The position numbers were made by a program, and so were the translations under genes. DNA of 64,000 bases, taken from positions 225,756 to 289,755 of the forward strand of contig NZ_FOSG01000007.1 of NCBI RefSeq assembly GCF_900114215.1. The letters are read 5' to 3'. This stretch comes from Streptomyces mangrovi. Lineage in GTDB: Bacteria > Actinomycetota > Actinomycetes > Streptomycetales > Streptomycetaceae. Below, piece by piece: positions 33,414-41,755 of this stretch. The notes under the pieces were generated by a model. It did not search any database. It was not told the DNA's origin and saw nothing but the letters and a program-made list of their open reading frames with translations. Position 1 is the stretch's first letter. Each line of letters starts with the position of its first letter.

Positions 33414-34469
33414 TCAGTCCAGGATCCTGGAAGCCCCGATCGGCATGTCCCACAGGTCCTCGCGCGGACGTCCCGCCGCGGCCCAGGCGGCCCGTACCCG
33501 GCTCAGCGGCTCCAGCGGCGGCTCGGCCGAGAGCAGGAAGGTGGCCCAGTGCATGGGGGCCATACGGCGGGCGCCGAGGTCCAGGCAGGCCTGTACGGCC
33601 TCCTCCGGGTCGGTGTGCACCGGGCGGAGCATCCGGCGCGGCGCGTACGCGCCGATCGGCAGCAGGGCGAGGTCGATGCCGGGGTAGCGGTGGCCGATCT
33701 CGGTGAACCAGTGGCCGTAGCCGGTGTCGCCGGCGAAGTGGATCCGCTGCCCGTGGCGGTCGGTGAGCACCCAGCCGCCCCACAGCGAGCGGCAGGTGTC
33801 GGTGAGGGTGCGCCGGGACCAGTGGTGGGCGGGGACGAAGTCGAAGCGGACGGTGCCGCCGCCCGGCGAGGGCAGTTCGGCCGCCTCCCACCAGTCCAGT
33901 TCGGTGACGGATGTGAAGCGGCGCCTGCGGCACCAGGCGCCGAGCCCGGCGGGGACGAACAGCGGGGTGTCGCGCGGCAGGCGCCTGAGGGTGGGGGCGT
34001 CGAGGTGGTCGTAGTGGTTGTGGGAGATCACCACGGCGTCGACGCGCGGCAGGTCCTCCCAGGGGACTCCGACCGGGGTGACCCGTGCCGGGGTGCCCAG
34101 GATCCGGCGGGACCAGACGGGATCGGTCAGGACGGTGAGGCCGCCGATGCGCACCACCCAGCTGGCGTGCCCGGCCCAGGTGACGGCGGCGGCGGTGGCG
34201 TCGACGGGCGGCAGGGGGGCCGGTTCGCAGGGCAGCAGGGGGACCTCGCGCAGCGTCGCGGGGTCGGGGCGCGTGCTGCCCTCCCGGGCTATGCGGGACA
34301 GGGAGCGCAGACCGGGCAGGGGTTCGGTGAGCCGGTCGGCGAAGGTGCCCGGCCAGGTGCGCCGCTCGGCCAGCGGCCGGGGCACGGGCAGGGCGGGGGG
34401 CCGCCGGGGGGAGCCGGCGGCGGGGGCGTCGAGTACGGCCTGTGCGGGCTTGTCCGTCTGCTCGGTCAT
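33414..34469 (-). CDS. NAPE-PLD-like metallo-beta-lactamase-fold protein
   Basis: A 351-residue MBL protein: AAVTWAGHASWVVRIGGLTV, VVISHNHYDHLDAPTL, PAHHWSRRT, IHFAGDTGYGHWFTEIG, LPIGAY and MAPMHWATF. This set of motifs matches the RomA/NAPE-PLD branch, phospholipase D-like enzymes acting on N-acyl-ethanolamine lipids or related lipids. It is the second MBL-fold gene within 2.5 kb; the two are not close copies. Confidence 0.9.
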   Translation of the reverse strand: MTEQTDKPAQAVLDAPAAGSPRRPPALPVPRPLAERRTWPGTFADRLTEPLPGLRSLSRIAREGSTRPDPATLREVPLLPCEPAPLPPVDATAAAVTWAGHASWVVRIGGLTVLTDPVWSRRILGTPARVTPVGVPWEDLPRVDAVVISHNHYDHLDAPTLRRLPRDTPLFVPAGLGAWCRRRRFTSVTELDWWEAAELPSPGGGTVRFDFVPAHHWSRRTLTDTCRSLWGGWVLTDRHGQRIHFAGDTGYGHWFTEIGHRYPGIDLALLPIGAYAPRRMLRPVHTDPEEAVQACLDLGARRMAPMHWATFLLSAEPPLEPLSRVRAAWAAAGRPREDLWDMPIGASRILD

Positions 34470-34525
34470 GCGGGGCTCCCATCTGTGTCCGTCCGGGGGT
34501 GTGTCCGGGGGTGTGTCCGGTGATC

Positions 34526-35881
34526 TCACGGGGCGGGGGCCGCCGGGCCCGCGCCCGTCAGATCCCGCAGGACCGACTCCAGTGATGCCCGTGCCCCGGC
34601 GGAACCCCCGGACGGCGCACCGCCGGACGGCACATCCGTCGACAGGCGCACCCGCAGGGCGTGCGGATCGTCGCCGAAGCGGTGGCCGCCCAGGGCGTAC
34701 GGGCCCAGCCGCCGCACCAGTTCCGCCTCCAGCCGGGGGGCGTCCCCGATGCCGCGGGCGGCCAGCGCGGGGCGCAGCGCCTCGAAGTCGGGGTAGATGT
34801 GGCGGCCGGCGTGCGGCGGCCGGCAGACCGCGCCGGCGCGGGCCAGGATCCGGTGGAGCGCGGCGGCGCGGGCGGCGTGGGCGCGGTTGCCGGCGGCGCG
34901 GTGCTCGCGCAGCGGTTCCGTCTCGCCCAGCGCCTCGGCGGCGGCGGTGGCGTCGCGGTCGCGGGGGCGGGCGTGCAGGGCGGCCAGGACGGCGCGGGTG
35001 CGCTCGCCCAGCTCCCGCCCGCGCGCGGTGGCGGGCAGGCGGGCCACGCCCACGGGGGTGCCCGGCCCGAAGGCGTACTCCGGGTCGGCGCCGAGGTCGA
35101 CGAGGACCACGACGCAGTCGTGGTCCTCGCCCTCGTCCGCGCCGCCGGGCAGGCCCTGGGAGGCGCGGGCGGGCTCGTGGAGGGCGTCGGCGTGGGTACC
35201 CGCGCCGGTGAGGCGGGCGGATCGGTGCAGGATCTCGGCGGGGCTGACGATCACCGTGCCGTGGGGGTCGTGGGAGGTGTCGCGCCAGCTCTCGTCGCTG
35301 ATGATCAGCAGGTCCTCCTGGACGGCCGCCTCGCACACCTCGTGCAGCAGCTCGGGCGGCGCCGCCGTCCCGGTCAGCCCGTCGGCCACGGACAGCAGCA
35401 GCACCCGCGGGTCGCCGCCGGCGGCGCGGGCCCTGCCCACGGTCTCCAGCAGCGCGAAGGGGTCGGGCACCCCTCCGCACTCGGCCGGCACGGGCACGGG
35501 GTGCAGCGGCCGGCCGAGCAGCCGTGCCTGGTCGGCGTGCCAGGCCGGGCCCGGCCTGGGCAGCACCACCCCGCCGCCGTCCTCCGTCCCGCCCTCCCCC
35601 GGTCCGTGAACGGGTCCGTCCCCGGGCTCGGCGGCGGCGAGCAGTGCCAGCAGGAGCAGGGGCGCGGTGGGGGCCACGACCACCTGTCCGGGCGCGGTGG
35701 GCAGGCCGCGCCGCCCCCAGTAGCCGCAGGCCGCCTCGGCCACGGCGCCGTGAGCGCCGTACGCGCCCCGGCCGTGTCCGTCGTGTCCGCCGTGTCCGCC
35801 GTGTCCGGTGTCCCGGGCGCCGCGCGGATCCGGCTCGGTCACGGCCGCGGGGGTGGGGCCGTCGGGTCGGGTCTGCTGCAT
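34526..35881 (-). CDS. Aminotransferase-fold protein without any lysine
   Basis: A 451-residue protein resembling class I/II PLP aminotransferases: N-terminal AACGYWGRRGLPTAPGQVVV, AHAPTAPLL region, LLIISDESWRDTS at the Asp/Tyr cofactor position, and a C-terminal domain with HRILARAGAVCRPPHAGRHI. At the place where the Schiff-base lysine is expected (S-x-S-K before the G-x-R segment), it reads VVVLVDLGADPEYAFGPGTP. There is not one Lys in the whole protein. PLP catalysis by the usual mechanism is therefore impossible; a regulatory or structural role is more likely. A His/Gly-rich stretch (residues 26-44) comes from 9-bp DNA repeats. Confidence 0.75.
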   Translation of the reverse strand: MQQTRPDGPTPAAVTEPDPRGARDTGHGGHGGHDGHGRGAYGAHGAVAEAACGYWGRRGLPTAPGQVVVAPTAPLLLLALLAAAEPGDGPVHGPGEGGTEDGGGVVLPRPGPAWHADQARLLGRPLHPVPVPAECGGVPDPFALLETVGRARAAGGDPRVLLLSVADGLTGTAAPPELLHEVCEAAVQEDLLIISDESWRDTSHDPHGTVIVSPAEILHRSARLTGAGTHADALHEPARASQGLPGGADEGEDHDCVVVLVDLGADPEYAFGPGTPVGVARLPATARGRELGERTRAVLAALHARPRDRDATAAAEALGETEPLREHRAAGNRAHAARAAALHRILARAGAVCRPPHAGRHIYPDFEALRPALAARGIGDAPRLEAELVRRLGPYALGGHRFGDDPHALRVRLSTDVPSGGAPSGGSAGARASLESVLRDLTGAGPAAPAP

Positions 35882-35973
35882 CCGTGCCTCCGCCGTGTCC
35901 GGGGGCGGCCCGCCGGCCGCTCCGTCTGGCTGTCTGGTTCCGCCGCTGCCTTCCGGCCCTTCCGCCGGACCGG

Positions 35974-36741
35974 TCAGGGCCGCCTCGGCCGCTCCCGGAA
36001 GCGATGGAGTTCCTGCTCCATGCCGTGGCCCCGGGTGCGCACCAGGGCGCCGGCCAGGTCGGAGAGCTTGCGGTTGGTGTGCTGCGAGATCCCGCGCAGC
36101 AAGTCGAACGCCTCCCGCGCGTCGCAGCCGAGCACGTACATCACGATCCCGCACGCCTGGTCCACGACGGGTCTGCTGCGCATCGCGTACCTGAGCTGTT
36201 CCGTCTCCGCCAGCGCCGCGCTGTGGCAGAGGTCGCGGGCCAGTCCGGTGGCGGCCAGGTCGCCCAGGAGCGCCGCCGGGCAGCGGACGGTCTCCTCCAG
36301 CGGGCGGGGGCGGAAGCCGTGGACGGTGACGGTGAGGGTGAGGCCGTCCCGTCGGTACGGCAGGGCGGCGCCGGAGCGCAGCCCCATCTCCAGCGCCCTG
36401 GCGCGGTAGCCGGGCCAGCGGTCGTCCAGCAGCAGGTCGTCCGAGCCGGCGGGGCGGCCGGTGCGCAGGGCCTGCGGCACGGGGCCGTCCCCGTCCTCCC
36501 ACTGGACGGCGACGAGTGCGGACAGGTCCGGATGGGTGACGGCGGTGGTGCCCTCGGCCGGGTCGGAGCCGGTGTGGGCGGTGGCGGTGGCGCCGCAGCA
36601 GCCGGGGGTGGAGCGGACGACCTGCTCGGCCAGCCGGGCGAGGCTCCGGGCGGGCGAGGCGGCGTCGAGCCCCGGCTCCGGCTCCGGTCCCGGCCGGGTC
36701 GGAGCGGACTCGAACGGCATCGCGTCGCATCGGTCCGGCAT
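35974..36741 (-). CDS. GAF-ANTAR regulator
   Basis: A 255-residue protein with a divergent GAF domain (about 30-165; TAVTHPDLSALVAVQWEDGD) and a C-terminal ANTAR domain (about 180-245; LRYAMRSRPVVDQACGIVMY, REAFDLLRGISQHTNRKLSD). ANTAR domains bind dual-hexaloop RNA antiterminators, so the protein probably acts on nascent mRNA after sensing a signal through GAF. Divergent from the PAS-GAF gene. Confidence 0.88.
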   Translation of the reverse strand: MPDRCDAMPFESAPTRPGPEPEPGLDAASPARSLARLAEQVVRSTPGCCGATATAHTGSDPAEGTTAVTHPDLSALVAVQWEDGDGPVPQALRTGRPAGSDDLLLDDRWPGYRARALEMGLRSGAALPYRRDGLTLTVTVHGFRPRPLEETVRCPAALLGDLAATGLARDLCHSAALAETEQLRYAMRSRPVVDQACGIVMYVLGCDAREAFDLLRGISQHTNRKLSDLAGALVRTRGHGMEQELHRFRERPRRP

Positions 36742-36997
36742 GGCGCTGTCCGGTCCTTTCCCTGTTCTCCGGCCGGTTCCGGCCGGCTTCCCGAACGTCC
36801 GGTTCCGTGGGATCGGCTGCCCCGCGCGGCGGCCGGGAAACGGCCGGCGCGCTCAGCCGCCCCGGGTGGGCGCGGGCCGCCCGGAACCACTCCCGCGCGG
36901 CCTCTCCCACCACCATCATCCCAACAAAGAGTGATGAGTAATATTTTTTCCGTGCGATCGACAGGACCGCAGGCTGCCCGCGGGTTACGTTGATGAC

Positions 36998-38149
36998 ATG
37001 GCGCAGGCGGAGGAGTTCGGAGGCGAGCTGGCGGACTTCCGCCGACGGGTGGAGGAACTGCGGTCGGCGCCTGCCCTGCCGGAGGCCGACCGGCTCCCCG
37101 CCCTGGAGGCCGCGCTCCTGGAGCTGCGCCACGCGGCCGAGGTGCTGTGGCCGCGCTACCAGGAGCTGGCCGCCGAACAGCGCCGCGCCGGCCGGGAGGA
37201 GCACCACGAGCACCGGCTGCTGCGCACCCTGTTCCAGCGGCTGCCGGTGGCGGTGGCCCTGCTGGACCGGGACACGGTGGTGCGGCGGTGCAACCCCGCC
37301 GCCGGGCAGGTGCTGGGAATGCGGGCCGGATACGCCACCGGGCGGGCGCTGACCGGTTCCCTGGCCCACGGCTGTCGGGGGGCCTTCCGCTCCCAGGTCG
37401 CGGCCGTCGCCCGCGGCGAGGGCGACCGCGGCCTGACCGTCCGTCTGCCGGGCCCGCCGCGGCACGGCGGCACCGCGCTGCGGGCCACCCTGACGGCGCT
37501 GCGCCCCCCGCACGAGCCGGGCGCGATCGTCCTGGCCGTCTTCCAGCCGGCCGGGCCCGGCGCGCCCGGCGAAACCGGCCCCGCCGGGCCGGTCGCGGCG
37601 GTGGAGCGCGAGGAGCGGCGCCCCGACCCGTCCGAGGCCGCCCGCGGCGCCGAACTGATGGATCTGCTGGACGGGACGACGACGGCGCTGCTCGGCGCCG
37701 ACTCCCCCAAGGAGGTGCCGCAGCGGGTGGCGGAGGCGCTCTACGGCCGGTTCGCCGACTGGGTCGTCGTCGACGCCGCGGTGCCCGGCGGCGCGCTGCG
37801 CCGGGCCGCCGTCCTGGCCCCGGCCGGGCGGCTGCGCGACGCGGTCGCCGGCCAGGACCCGTCCTCCTGGCCCCCGGTGGTGGACGCGGTGCGGCACGGC
37901 GGCACGACGCTGCGGGTGCGGCCGGAGGACCCCGGGCTCCTGGGCCGGGACGGCGCCGGGATCCCCGTTCTGGTGCGGGCCGAGGTCGGCTCGCTGCTGT
38001 GCGTGCCGCTGTCCGACGGCGGGGGAGGCCCGGTACTCGGCGCGCTGACGCTGCTGCGCACCGGCGGCCGCCAGGCCTTCGGGCTGGCGGAGACCGGTGC
38101 CGTGGAGCGGATCGCACGGCATGTCGCCCTCGCCCTGCGCGGGCTGTGA
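36998..38149 (+). CDS. PAS-GAF sensor protein without output domain
   Basis: A 383-residue protein: helical N-terminus (1-75), PAS-like domain (about 78-195; RLPVAVALLDRDTVVRRCNP then AAGQVLGM) and a GAF domain (about 215-380; LLGADSPKEVPQRVAEALYG, and VRAEVGSLLCVPLSDGG). Neither kinase nor PP2C phosphatase follows, so it must pass its signal by protein contact, possibly to the divergent ANTAR protein or the SigB-type system next door. The AT-rich stretch around 36925-36950 is the likely promoter area. Confidence 0.8.
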   Translation: MAQAEEFGGELADFRRRVEELRSAPALPEADRLPALEAALLELRHAAEVLWPRYQELAAEQRRAGREEHHEHRLLRTLFQRLPVAVALLDRDTVVRRCNPAAGQVLGMRAGYATGRALTGSLAHGCRGAFRSQVAAVARGEGDRGLTVRLPGPPRHGGTALRATLTALRPPHEPGAIVLAVFQPAGPGAPGETGPAGPVAAVEREERRPDPSEAARGAELMDLLDGTTTALLGADSPKEVPQRVAEALYGRFADWVVVDAAVPGGALRRAAVLAPAGRLRDAVAGQDPSSWPPVVDAVRHGGTTLRVRPEDPGLLGRDGAGIPVLVRAEVGSLLCVPLSDGGGGPVLGALTLLRTGGRQAFGLAETGAVERIARHVALALRGL

Positions 38150-38230
38150 GACGCTCCGCGGGCTGGTCCGCGAACCCTTCCACGGCCCGCTCCACCGGCG
38201 GGACCGGACGGCCCACGCGATACCGGGCGC

Positions 38231-38273
38231 GCGTCCGCCGTGCCCGCGCTGCTCGCGCGGGCACGGCGGACGC
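38231..38273. terminator. Bidirectional terminator
   Basis: A perfect 19-bp stem (38231-38249 with 38255-38273) and a 5-nt loop, between the convergent PAS-GAF and sigma factor genes. Confidence 0.88.
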
Positions 38274-38312
38274 CGGGGGTGCGGAAAGGCGCCGGGACCG
38301 GTCGGCGGCGCG

Positions 38313-39179
38313 TCAGGCGGCCCGGGAGCCCGCGTAGACGCGCTCGCGCTCCCGCTCCGGTACGGCGGCCTGCTCCCGCTCCAGGTCCGCCTCGACCTCG
38401 GCGTGCAGGCGGTTGCAGGTGCGGCTGATCAGCCGGGAGACGTGCATCTGGGAGATGCCGAGCTGCTCGGCGATCCGGCTCTGGGTCATGTCACAGAAGA
38501 AGCGCAGGTACAGGATCTTGCGCTCGCGCTCGGGCAGGTTGCGCAGCCGGGGCTTGAGCGACTCGCGGTAGACGACGAGGTCGAAGCCGGGTTCGGCGCT
38601 GCCGAGGGTGTCCACCAGCGCGTAGCCGTCGTCGGCGCCGGGCAGCTCGGCGTCCAGGGAGAGGGTGCTGTAGCTCTCCAGGGCCTCGGAGCCGATGCGC
38701 ACCTCCTCCTCCGTCAGGCCGCTGTGTTCCGCTATCTCCCTGACGCCGGGGGTGCGGCCGTCGAGGGAGTGGCTGAGCTGGCGGCTGGAGGCCCGGACGC
38801 GGTTGCGCAGCTCCTGCACCCGGCGCGGCACGTGCAGGCCCCACATGTGGTCGCGGAAGTGCCGCTTGATCTCGCCGACGATGGTCGGCACCGCGAAACT
38901 CTCGAACGCGCTGCCGCGCGCCGGGTCGTAGCGGGTGACGGCCTTCACCAGGCCGAGGGCGGCCACCTGCTCCAGGTCCTCCAGGGACTCGCCGCGGTTG
39001 CGGAAGTGCCGGGCCAGGCGCTCGGCCATCGGCATCCAGGCCCGCACCACCCGCTGCCGCAGCTCCTCCCGCTCCGGGCCGTCCGGAAGCTCGGCGATGC
39101 GCTGGAACTCGGCGGTGGTGTCGGGGGCGTCGTCGTGCGGGTGCCGCGCGTGCTTTGCTCGTGCTCGTACGGGGGTCAT
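38313..39179 (-). CDS. SigB/SigF-family RNA polymerase sigma factor
   Basis: A 288-residue sigma factor. Region 2: LEQVAALGLVKAVTRYDPAR, then FESFAVPTIVGEIKRHFRDH. Region 3: VREIAEHSGLTEEEVRIGSE. Region 4: RERKILYLRFFCDMTQSRIA then EQLGISQMHVSRLISR. This is the SigB/F/G stress and development group. Its own anti-sigma gene is not adjacent. A matching SigB-type promoter sequence lies upstream (39324-39348), suggesting autoregulation. Confidence 0.93.
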   Translation of the reverse strand: MTPVRARAKHARHPHDDAPDTTAEFQRIAELPDGPEREELRQRVVRAWMPMAERLARHFRNRGESLEDLEQVAALGLVKAVTRYDPARGSAFESFAVPTIVGEIKRHFRDHMWGLHVPRRVQELRNRVRASSRQLSHSLDGRTPGVREIAEHSGLTEEEVRIGSEALESYSTLSLDAELPGADDGYALVDTLGSAEPGFDLVVYRESLKPRLRNLPERERKILYLRFFCDMTQSRIAEQLGISQMHVSRLISRTCNRLHAEVEADLEREQAAVPERERERVYAGSRAA

Positions 39180-39323
39180 GTGCGGTCTCTCCCGAACTGT
39201 GGACTGTGGCTCTGTGGGGGTTACCGCGGGACCGGGCACAGGGGGACCGGGGCCGAAACACCCGGGGCGGGGAATGTCACCGCTCCCGCGGATGTGCCTG
39301 CGGTCCGAAGCACGAGGGTTCGG

Positions 39324-39348
39324 ATGCCCGGGGCCCACCCCTTCAAAC
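39324..39348 (-). promoter_or_regulatory. SigB-type promoter candidate
   Basis: On the minus strand GTTT, 15 bases, GGGCAT. The SigB consensus of Streptomyces is GNNTN(14-16)GGGTAC/T, so five of the six -10 bases agree. It is about 145 bases upstream of the sigma gene. Confidence 0.45.
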
Positions 39349-39415
39349 GATGTTTTTCGCACCGGCACCCGGTTACCCGGTGCCCGCACCGCCGGACCTG
39401 TGGAGGACTGCGTCG

Positions 39416-40387
39416 ATGACCGAGTACGGCTACTTCCTGGCCTGTGAGGACCACGGACCGAACGAGCTGGTGGAACAGGCCAGGATGGCCGAGCAGGCGG
39501 GCTTCACCTCGCTGTGGATCTCCGACCACTACCACCCGTGGAACGGCGTCCAGGGGCACAGCCCGTTCGTGTGGTCCGTCATCGGCGCGATCTCCCGGGC
39601 GACCTCGCTGCCCGTCCAGACCGCGGTCACCTGCCCGACCGTGCGCGTCCACCCCGCGGTGGTCGCCCAGGCCGCCGCCACCAGCGCGGTGATGCTGGAG
39701 GGGCGCTTCCGGCTGGGCGTGGGCACCGGCGAGGCGCTCAACGAGCACATCCTGGGCGACCGCTGGCCCCAGGCGTCGGTGCGGATGGAGATGCTGGAGG
39801 AGGCCATCGGTGTCATGCGGCGCCTGCTGACCGGCGAGGAGGTCAGCCACCACGGCAGGCACTACACCGTGGAGAACGCCCGGCTGTACGACGTGCCCGA
39901 CCAGCCGGTGCCGATCGACGTCTCCGGCTTCGGCCCGGCCGCCATCGAACTGGCCGGACGGGTGGCCGACGGGTTCATCACCACCATGCCCGACGTGGAG
40001 GGCCTGGAGCGCTTCCGCCGCAGCGGCGGGGGCCGCGGCTCCGGGCAGGGGCCGGCCTTCGCCGGGACGAAGGTCTGCTACGGCACCGACCGCGACGAGG
40101 CCGTGCGCACCGTCCACCGCCGCTGGCCCAACATGTTCCTGCCCGGCGAGCTGGGGCAGGTCCTGCCCACCCCCGCCCACTTCGAGCAGGCCTCGCGGCT
40201 GGTGACCGAGGAAGTGGTGGCCGGTTCCGGGCTGCCGTGCGGCGACGACCCCGACGAGCACGTACGCGCCCTGCGGGAGTTCGCCGACTCCGGGTTCGAC
40301 GTGGTGCACGTCAACCAGATCGGCCCCGACCTGCGGGGCTTCTTCGACTTCTACCGCAGTGACGTCCTGCCGCGGCTGAAGGACTGA
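39416..40387 (+). CDS. F420-dependent LLM-class oxidoreductase (FGD-like)
   Basis: A 323-residue luciferase-like protein: LWISDHYHPWNGVQGHSPFV, VMLEGRFRLGVGTGEALNEH and PIDVSGFGPAAIELAGRVAD. These match the FGD-related branch that uses coenzyme F420. It probably transfers hydride between F420 and an organic substrate; a sugar phosphate is not certain. ATG 39416 is preceded by GGAGGACTGCG. Confidence 0.88.
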   Translation: MTEYGYFLACEDHGPNELVEQARMAEQAGFTSLWISDHYHPWNGVQGHSPFVWSVIGAISRATSLPVQTAVTCPTVRVHPAVVAQAAATSAVMLEGRFRLGVGTGEALNEHILGDRWPQASVRMEMLEEAIGVMRRLLTGEEVSHHGRHYTVENARLYDVPDQPVPIDVSGFGPAAIELAGRVADGFITTMPDVEGLERFRRSGGGRGSGQGPAFAGTKVCYGTDRDEAVRTVHRRWPNMFLPGELGQVLPTPAHFEQASRLVTEEVVAGSGLPCGDDPDEHVRALREFADSGFDVVHVNQIGPDLRGFFDFYRSDVLPRLKD

Positions 40388-40433
40388 GCCGGCCGCCCGC
40401 CGCCGGACCGCCCGGCGGGCCCATGAGCGGGGG

Positions 40434-40458
40434 CGCGGAGAGGGTGCGGCTCTCCGCG
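40434..40458. terminator. Terminator between convergent genes
   Basis: CGCGGAGAG (40434-40442) pairs with CTCTCCGCG (40450-40458), 7-nt loop, between the LLM and DUF402 genes. Confidence 0.75.
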
Positions 40459-40521
40459 TCCCCTCCGCCTGCCCCGCGCCCGGTCGGGGCTCCGGGATGT
40501 CGGGGGCCGGGGTTCGGGGGA

Positions 40522-41040
40522 TCAGTCCAGCAGGGCGTCGAAACCGCCCTCGCGGGCGAGCCGTTCGAGCTCGTCCAGCGCACGGCGGGCCCTGCCGGCC
40601 GTCTCCGGTTCGCTCTCGGGCAGCCCGCTCTCGGCGAACTCGTCCTCGTCCAGGCGCAGCACGGCGGACCGGTCCGGCGACACCCACAGGTCCAGTTCCA
40701 GGTCCCATGTGGTCAGCGTGTCCCGCGCGACGGCGGCGGGGCGGGTGACGTCGCAGTACCAGCCCTTGAGGGCGCCGCCCGGGCCGCGCACCTCCTTGAC
40801 CGAGAACCAGCGGTCGCGCCAGTAGTGCTCGGTGAACACATCGCCGCTCTCGAAGCGCACGAAGCCGAAGTCCCGTACCGGCGGGCCGGCCCAGGGCGCC
40901 CGCACGACGGCGTGGACGCCGTCGTCGCGCTCCACTGTCGCCGGGTAACGGACCTGGCGGCCATGGGACTTGTGCAGGACGACGGTCACCGTGTCGTCCG
41001 GTGCCAGGGTGGTTCCGGGGCGGAGGTGCGCATCACTCAT
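40522..41040 (-). CDS. DUF402 protein (nucleoside-diphosphatase fold)
   Basis: A 172-residue DUF402 protein. GWYCDVTRP and TWDLELDLWVSPD, with conserved Tyr and Asp residues that bind metal, are the family core. Characterised relatives hydrolyse nucleoside di- or triphosphates or CMP esters (FomD). ATG 41040 gives MSDAHLRPG. Confidence 0.9.
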   Translation of the reverse strand: MSDAHLRPGTTLAPDDTVTVVLHKSHGRQVRYPATVERDDGVHAVVRAPWAGPPVRDFGFVRFESGDVFTEHYWRDRWFSVKEVRGPGGALKGWYCDVTRPAAVARDTLTTWDLELDLWVSPDRSAVLRLDEDEFAESGLPESEPETAGRARRALDELERLAREGGFDALLD

Positions 41041-41060
41041 GGGCCCACCCTCCACGACGG

Positions 41061-41102
41061 GCGACAGGGGCGCACCCGGTTTTCGGGTACGCCCCTGTCG
41101 CG
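41061..41102 (-). terminator. Hairpin upstream of DUF402, end of the 41427-41654 gene transcript
   Basis: GCGACAGGGGCG and ACCCG (41061-41078) pair with CGGGT and CGCCCCTGTCGC (41084-41102) with one bulge. Transcription of the leftward gene at 41427 would stop here before DUF402. Confidence 0.6.
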
Positions 41103-41205
41103 TCCTGCCCGCACGCCTCGCCCACGCCTCCGCCGTGCCCGTGTGCTCCCCCCGTGCGCAGCGCGCTCCGGGCCGGTGTGCCCCAACGGCCTTGCCGGCA
41201 GCCGC

Positions 41206-41233
41206 GGGTACCGCCCTGAGCAGGGCGGTACCC
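41206..41233 (-). terminator. Second hairpin in the 41041-41426 gap
   Basis: GGGTACCGCCCTG and its perfect complement with a 2-nt gap. The 386-base gap contains this and the hairpin at 41061 and otherwise no gene that I can support. Confidence 0.6.
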
Positions 41234-41426
41234 GGGTTCGGGAGCGGCCCCGGGCACGGTCCCTGACCTCCGTGCCCGGAGCCTTCTCACTCCCCCACAG
41301 GGCCGCTCGCTCGGCCGCGGTCCGGGTGCCCCCGCCTGAAGGGGGCAAACACCCGCTCACCCGGCCGTCACAGCACCGCCGCCATGCCGCCGTCGCCGCG
41401 CCCTCGCGTTCGCCGCGCCCCTCGTC

Positions 41427-41654
41427 TCACTCGGTGCGCGCCCGGGCGCCCTCCCTGGTACGGCCCGCCGAGACGGCCCGGTCGGGGTGGCGCCGCAGAT
41501 ACTCGCCCTCCAGCTCGGCGGTGCGCCGGGTGTGCGCGGCGAGCGCGTCCGAGGATCCGTGCAGCAGGGTGTCGTGGCGGGTCCGGTGCAGAGATTCCAG
41601 CTCCTCGATCAGCGCGGTCTCGGACAGCTTCTCCGGGTCCACTCCCATTGCCAT
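41427..41654 (-). CDS. Small DUF6158-like protein
   Basis: A 75-residue acidic/basic helical protein: MGVDPEKLSETALIEELESL, then HRTRHDTLLHGSSDALAAHT, RRTAELEGEYLRRHPDR. I recall this pattern as a small actinobacterial family (DUF6158); function unknown. ATG 41654 follows GAAGGAGG. It is divergent from the release-factor-like gene, about 100 bases away. Confidence 0.75.
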   Translation of the reverse strand: MAMGVDPEKLSETALIEELESLHRTRHDTLLHGSSDALAAHTRRTAELEGEYLRRHPDRAVSAGRTREGARARTE

Positions 41655-41755
41655 GGTCCGGTCGCCTCCTTCGTCGGTGTTCTCCGGCGTCGCTCCGTGT
41701 CTTTTGCACCGGTTCGGGTACCCGGAAACCCGCCCATCACAAGGAGGGAGAGCCC

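Noticed and set aside
34526..38122. A 1198-residue minus-strand open frame
   Set aside because: Only the part up to 35881 resembles a protein family. The rest overlaps the ANTAR and PAS-GAF genes in wrong frames.
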